DNA of 64,000 bases. Origin: Hymenobacter fodinae. GTDB taxonomy: Bacteria > Bacteroidota > Bacteroidia > Cytophagales > Hymenobacteraceae. The notes beneath the pieces are model-generated. The model was not told the DNA's origin, did no database searches, and was given only the letters and a program-made list of their open reading frames with translations. The stretch covers positions 372,001-436,000 of the forward strand of contig NZ_SRLA01000002.1 in assembly GCF_004745825.1 (NCBI RefSeq). The letters run 5' to 3'. Made by a program: the position numbers and the translations under genes. Shown piece by piece: positions 60,436-64,000 of the stretch (position 1 is its first letter; the number at the start of each line of letters is the position of its first letter).

Positions 60436-63400
60436 CTATTGCTTTAGTAACCGCACCACAGTTGAGCCGTTGGGCATATCGAGGTGCAGGGTGTACACGC
60501 CATTGCTGAGGGAGCTTAGGTTCAACGACTGCGTCAGGGTTGCGGCTCCCTTCGTGAGAGTGTGGGAGTCAACCGTGCGGCCTAGGGCATCTGTGACCCG
60601 CAGGGTAATGGTACCGCGCTGCGTGTTATCGATTCTAACCGCAAATACGCCTGTGCTTGGGTTCGGGAATACCTCAATGCCCTGCTGAAGAGCAGCGTTT
60701 CGCACCGCCGTAATAGTGGAAACGGTCTGGCAGCTTTCGTTGCTGTAACCGGAGTTACCGGTGCTATTGATGGCTCGCACGCGGTAGCAGTAACGGCTGT
60801 TAGTACTCACCTGATCGGTGTAGAACGTACTGTTGGCGGGCAGCGTAGCAATGCGGGTAAAGGTCCCGTTGTCGGCGGTGCGTTCCACTTCAAACCCAGT
60901 TTCATTAGCGGAGGCATCCAACCAAAGTAGATCAATGGAGGCACGATTATTTGCGCTGACCGGCGCCTGGGTGGTAAGCGAGGTAGGTGCGTTAGGCGCG
61001 GCTGCTAGGGTGCACAGCTCCAGCGCCCAGCCCGTGAGCGAGCCTCCATTACCATTCGCGTTATCAGAAATAGTCAGCGTCCAGTTGCCGTTGGCAGGCG
61101 AATTCAGCAAGGCGCTGAGTGAATTAGCAGGCCTAACCGTACTACCACTGGTAAGTGGGCAGGCCAAAGCTGTTGGCGCAGCCTCATCAAAAGTAAGGTT
61201 CAGGTTGGCCGTGCCAGCGCACAAGCGCGAGAACAGCACCACCCGGACTCCAGCCGGATTGGTGAGAGATATCTCTAGCTCTCCAACATTGGGGTGAGTA
61301 ATGGCCAGATTACGGATCCGGATGTCTGACACTGGCTCTGTGTTAGTGATGTTGATAATGGAAGAAACGGTAGATGTGCCGGCGGCCGGAATAGTCACTG
61401 GTACACTGGCGGCCACCTCCGTCTGGCAGTTTTGTACGCCCGTCTGGAAAGGGATAACAGTTGAGTACGGAGCCGCACCGCAGGTGCCCACTCCGCGCAC
61501 CCGCAGGTAATAGGTAGTGCTTGGAAGCAGGCTAGCGCCCACCGTGAGTGAAGTGCCAGTAACACCTGTGAGGTTAAGCACCAGGTTGGTAAAATCTGGG
61601 TCGGTGGCCAGCTGCACGTCGTAGGAGGTGGCGTTGGGCACGGCGTTCCAGGCCAGGGTGGGGCGCAGCGTGGTGCGGGCAGAAGCTAGGGGAGTAGTGA
61701 TAACCGCTGGCTGCGTGGTGGCGGGCAACACCGTGAAGCGAAACTGCTGGCGTTGTGTGGTGCCACCGCTAGTGCCCGTGAGCGTAGCGGTGTAGGTGCC
61801 CGCCGGGGTTGCCGCTGAGGTATTAATGATGAAAGACGTAGAACTGCCCGGACTCAGGGTGTTACTGCCAAATGTGACGGTAGCGCCGGCAGGCAAATCT
61901 GTTGCGCCCAGCGTAACCTCACCAGTAAAGCCCTGCAGGGCCCCTACGGCCACTGGCAGACTCGCCGAACTGGCACCGGGGCACAGTACCGGAATAGCAG
62001 GAGCAGCCGTGGCAGTCAGGTAAAAGGTAGGGCCGGTAGGAACTTGAATGGTAAAGTTCTGATTCGAGATATCGAAGAAAATGCTACCCGTAGCCTGCAC
62101 CCGAATGCGAGCTGTACTGCTGTTGCCTACGCTGGCAGGAATAGTAACTGTTTCCACGCCATCGTTGGGGGTGCCTGCCAGCAGCGTGGTAGGGTAGGTC
62201 AGGCCGCCATCAGTAGAAAGCAAAATATCCACGTTGGCGGCATTGATAGGCGCTGCCGAGGTATTGGCCACGTTCCAGGTAACCTGCTGCGGAGCCGTAG
62301 CCAGCCACGTAGTAGGCGTGTTGGGCAGCGTGACTACAAAGGGCCCCGCATTGCCAACCACCACTACTTGCATGGAGTCATACTCTATGCCGCCGCCACC
62401 CACGCGGTTGTCGCGGGCCACGAGGCGAAAAATCAGGCGCCGCCCGTAGGAAGGTAGTAGCTCTCCAATAGTCTGGGTGTTGTTGACAAGGCTCGTCAGG
62501 CGAGGAAAGCTACGGGTAGGGTTGGGCGTAGGAGCGAAGAACCGAAAGATGGGCGCATCGCCCGAGGGGGAATTGGCCGAGCCCGAGGGGCCTAGGTTAA
62601 ATTGCTCCCAAGAGTATGTGAGGGCGTCGCCATTGGCGTCGGTAGCTGAGCCCGTTAGGACGAAGGGGGTGCTGATAGGAATTGCGTAGTTACGACCGGC
62701 GTTTACTACGGGTGGGGTGTTGCCGGTAGCTGTATTTACGGCGCAGTTTCCCGCTCCCGTGATGTGCGCTACAATCTGGTCAATGCTCCGTGAGTGAAAA
62801 TAGGGGTCGGAGTTGGCCTGCAGGTTGTCGTTGCTGCAAATGCCGGCGTAGGCCATAATACTCGTGCCCGAGCCCGGCTCATAGGCGGAGAAAGCAGCGC
62901 GGTTGCCGCCCCCACAGTTACCACTCACGCTGTTGAACGTGTGGTCGGCCCCAAACTGGTGGCCAATTTCGTGCGCTACAAAATCAATATTGAAAGCATC
63001 GTTAATGGGAGCCGGCAGGCCCGTTACGCCCCTGGCTTTGCCTTGAGTAAAGCTGGCATTGGTGGGCAAGCACACAGAGGGCCGCTGGGCAATACCGCCG
63101 CCGCCCGTGCTGAATACGTGCCCGATGTCGTAATTGTCTTCTCCTATTTTGGTGCTAATGGTTTGCTGATTCTGATCCAGCATATCCTCCCCATCGTTGT
63201 TAGTGTAGGGGTCGGTGGCGGGGTCAAGGTAGATGAGCTCGTCAGTTCGCGGTATCAACACAAGGCGAACCGCCAGCTCCTGCTCATAAATGCCACTTAC
63301 CCGGTTTATTGAGGCTACCATACCCGCCAGTGCGCCCTCTTTCGTTCCGCCATAATAAGCTGCATATTCGCCGGTGCAGGCCAGAGCCAGCCGGTAAGTA

Positions 63401-64000
63401 CGTAGGGTAGTACCGTTAGCTATCAAGGCCCGGTTAGCTACTGGCACGGTGGCCCCCAGCTCATCGGCGCTGGGCGTAGCGCACACAAAGGAGAAGGCGC
63501 CCCGGTTCATGGCGCGGCGCTCAAATACGACGTGGGCCTCCGAGCTTTGGCCCGCCGGATCGATAAATACCGTTTTGTCGCCGGCCAGAATCATGGCGTG
63601 CAGGCCCGCCGGACTCACATCAAGGCGGGCAGTAGCTGTTGGGTCGTCGATGCCCTGGGCAGCGTACGTCCGGATGGTAGGGTAGCGCGCCGCCAGGGCT
63701 GGTGCCATCACGGGGACCTGCACCACCCGAAACCGCTGAGAAGAGCCGTCGGGCAACGGCAAGGAAACTACGGTGGCGGAGGTCCGGGCGCTGCCTTTTT
63801 GCTGGGCAGGAGCAGTGCTTAACGCCTCGCGCACAGCGGGTAGCTGAACGTTAATGGCTCGGAAGTGGGAAAGCGGCTGCGTAACCTGCCGAGCGGCAGC
63901 CGGCAGCTGAGCATCAGACCAGAGCACCCGCTGGGCGGTGGCTGGCAATGAGGCACCCAGGATGGCTAGTAGTAGGCCACCCAGTAATGCCGGTTCGCCA
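60436..64000 (-). CDS. T9SS-secreted reprolysin-like metalloprotease, partial at the N-terminus
   Basis: The frame stays open to the right edge, where a signal-peptide core (ALLGGLLLAILGASLPATAQ) is visible, so only the first residues are missing. The product is about 1187 residues or more. After a propeptide comes an M12B-like metalloprotease with zinc motif HEIGHQFGADHTF, then Ig-like and fibronectin III repeats, a P-type (proprotein-convertase) domain (NPAGVRVVLFS, WTLTISDNANGNGG, LTGWALELC), another FN3 and a type A T9SS sorting domain (VFPNPSTGVFAVRI...GVYTLHLDMPNGSTVVRLLKQ). It is therefore a surface or secreted protease. Confidence 0.93.
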   Translation of the reverse strand, partial: GEPALLGGLLLAILGASLPATAQRVLWSDAQLPAAARQVTQPLSHFRAINVQLPAVREALSTAPAQQKGSARTSATVVSLPLPDGSSQRFRVVQVPVMAPALAARYPTIRTYAAQGIDDPTATARLDVSPAGLHAMILAGDKTVFIDPAGQSSEAHVVFERRAMNRGAFSFVCATPSADELGATVPVANRALIANGTTLRTYRLALACTGEYAAYYGGTKEGALAGMVASINRVSGIYEQELAVRLVLIPRTDELIYLDPATDPYTNNDGEDMLDQNQQTISTKIGEDNYDIGHVFSTGGGGIAQRPSVCLPTNASFTQGKARGVTGLPAPINDAFNIDFVAHEIGHQFGADHTFNSVSGNCGGGNRAAFSAYEPGSGTSIMAYAGICSNDNLQANSDPYFHSRSIDQIVAHITGAGNCAVNTATGNTPPVVNAGRNYAIPISTPFVLTGSATDANGDALTYSWEQFNLGPSGSANSPSGDAPIFRFFAPTPNPTRSFPRLTSLVNNTQTIGELLPSYGRRLIFRLVARDNRVGGGGIEYDSMQVVVVGNAGPFVVTLPNTPTTWLATAPQQVTWNVANTSAAPINAANVDILLSTDGGLTYPTTLLAGTPNDGVETVTIPASVGNSSTARIRVQATGSIFFDISNQNFTIQVPTGPTFYLTATAAPAIPVLCPGASSASLPVAVGALQGFTGEVTLGATDLPAGATVTFGSNTLSPGSSTSFIINTSAATPAGTYTATLTGTSGGTTQRQQFRFTVLPATTQPAVITTPLASARTTLRPTLAWNAVPNATSYDVQLATDPDFTNLVLNLTGVTGTSLTVGASLLPSTTYYLRVRGVGTCGAAPYSTVIPFQTGVQNCQTEVAASVPVTIPAAGTSTVSSIINITNTEPVSDIRIRNLAITHPNVGELEISLTNPAGVRVVLFSRLCAGTANLNLTFDEAAPTALACPLTSGSTVRPANSLSALLNSPANGNWTLTISDNANGNGGSLTGWALELCTLAAAPNAPTSLTTQAPVSANNRASIDLLWLDASANETGFEVERTADNGTFTRIATLPANSTFYTDQVSTNSRYCYRVRAINSTGNSGYSNESCQTVSTITAVRNAALQQGIEVFPNPSTGVFAVRIDNTQRGTITLRVTDALGRTVDSHTLTKGAATLTQSLNLSSLSNGVYTLHLDMPNGSTVVRLLKQ

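Overview
The window reads as a chromosomal segment of a Hymenobacter-like Bacteroidota (Cytophagia). This is an inference from five things seen in the sequence. GC is moderately high. Gene starts lack Shine-Dalgarno sequences, but several are preceded by the Bacteroidota -7 box TAnnTTTG, some with TTTG 19-20 bases upstream. A secreted protease carries a type IX secretion (T9SS) sorting domain. The acpP-fabF-rnc block has the IPExxxVDY/pyk neighbours usual in this phylum. The heptamer GGCCTAG/CTAGGCC recurs throughout. I see no rRNA, prophage, transposase or CRISPR array. Both ends cut a gene: a DUF2071 protein at the left and a T9SS metalloprotease at the right.

Layout. 1-6.3 kb: DUF2071 (partial), nagA, acyP, typA, a lipoprotein msrB, a DUF3050 gene and a small lipoprotein. 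6.3-15.6 kb: a minus-strand potassium-uptake operon running from a 31-aa membrane peptide through kdpF, kdpA, kdpB, kdpC, an outer-membrane porin and a short KdpD (KdpD plus Usp domains only) to a separate HAMP/PAS histidine kinase. 15.8-19.2 kb: a TlpA-like thioredoxin, a sigma-54 response regulator that may stand in for KdpE, and a Lys/Ala-rich protein. 19.4-27.7 kb: housekeeping genes metG, pth, rplY, prs, tRNA-Gln, atpD, atpC and a Cys/Met-metabolism PLP enzyme. 27.8-30.5 kb: a three-gene PglC-PglD-PglE-like block for an amino-sugar glycan. 30.5-38.4 kb: ispE, an EamA transporter, tgt with two small membrane proteins and an lptF/lptG permease, a glycosyltransferase overlapping a sigma factor, a small membrane protein and rsmG. 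38.5-42.4 kb: a MarR regulator with a perfect palindromic operator and a serine hydrolase, a YheT-like hydrolase and a DUF4142 lipoprotein. 42.6-53.3 kb: rpsT, pyk, the IPExxxVDY gene, acpP-fabF-rnc, nadE, an ECF sigma factor with a possible anti-sigma partner, lgt and fbaA. 53.5-64 kb: a surface beta-propeller lipoprotein, yidD, an S46 dipeptidyl-peptidase, an outer-membrane protein pair and the T9SS metalloprotease.

Intergenic DNA is unusually structured. Strong bidirectional terminators separate convergent genes. At least two families of long palindromic repeats recur: GTCATTCCGAGTG-type and GTCATG...GACATGAC-type. Long inverted repeats also lie between atpD and atpC, upstream of pyk, around the pth/rplY gap and between lptG and eamA.

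The most distinctive features are the reorganised kdp regulation (split sensor, candidate sigma-54 control, embedded porin), the genome-signature-like GGCCTAG motif, which also supplies stop codons and a terminator stem, and the TGT enzyme without its zinc cysteines. All family calls come from reading motifs by eye. No database search was run.
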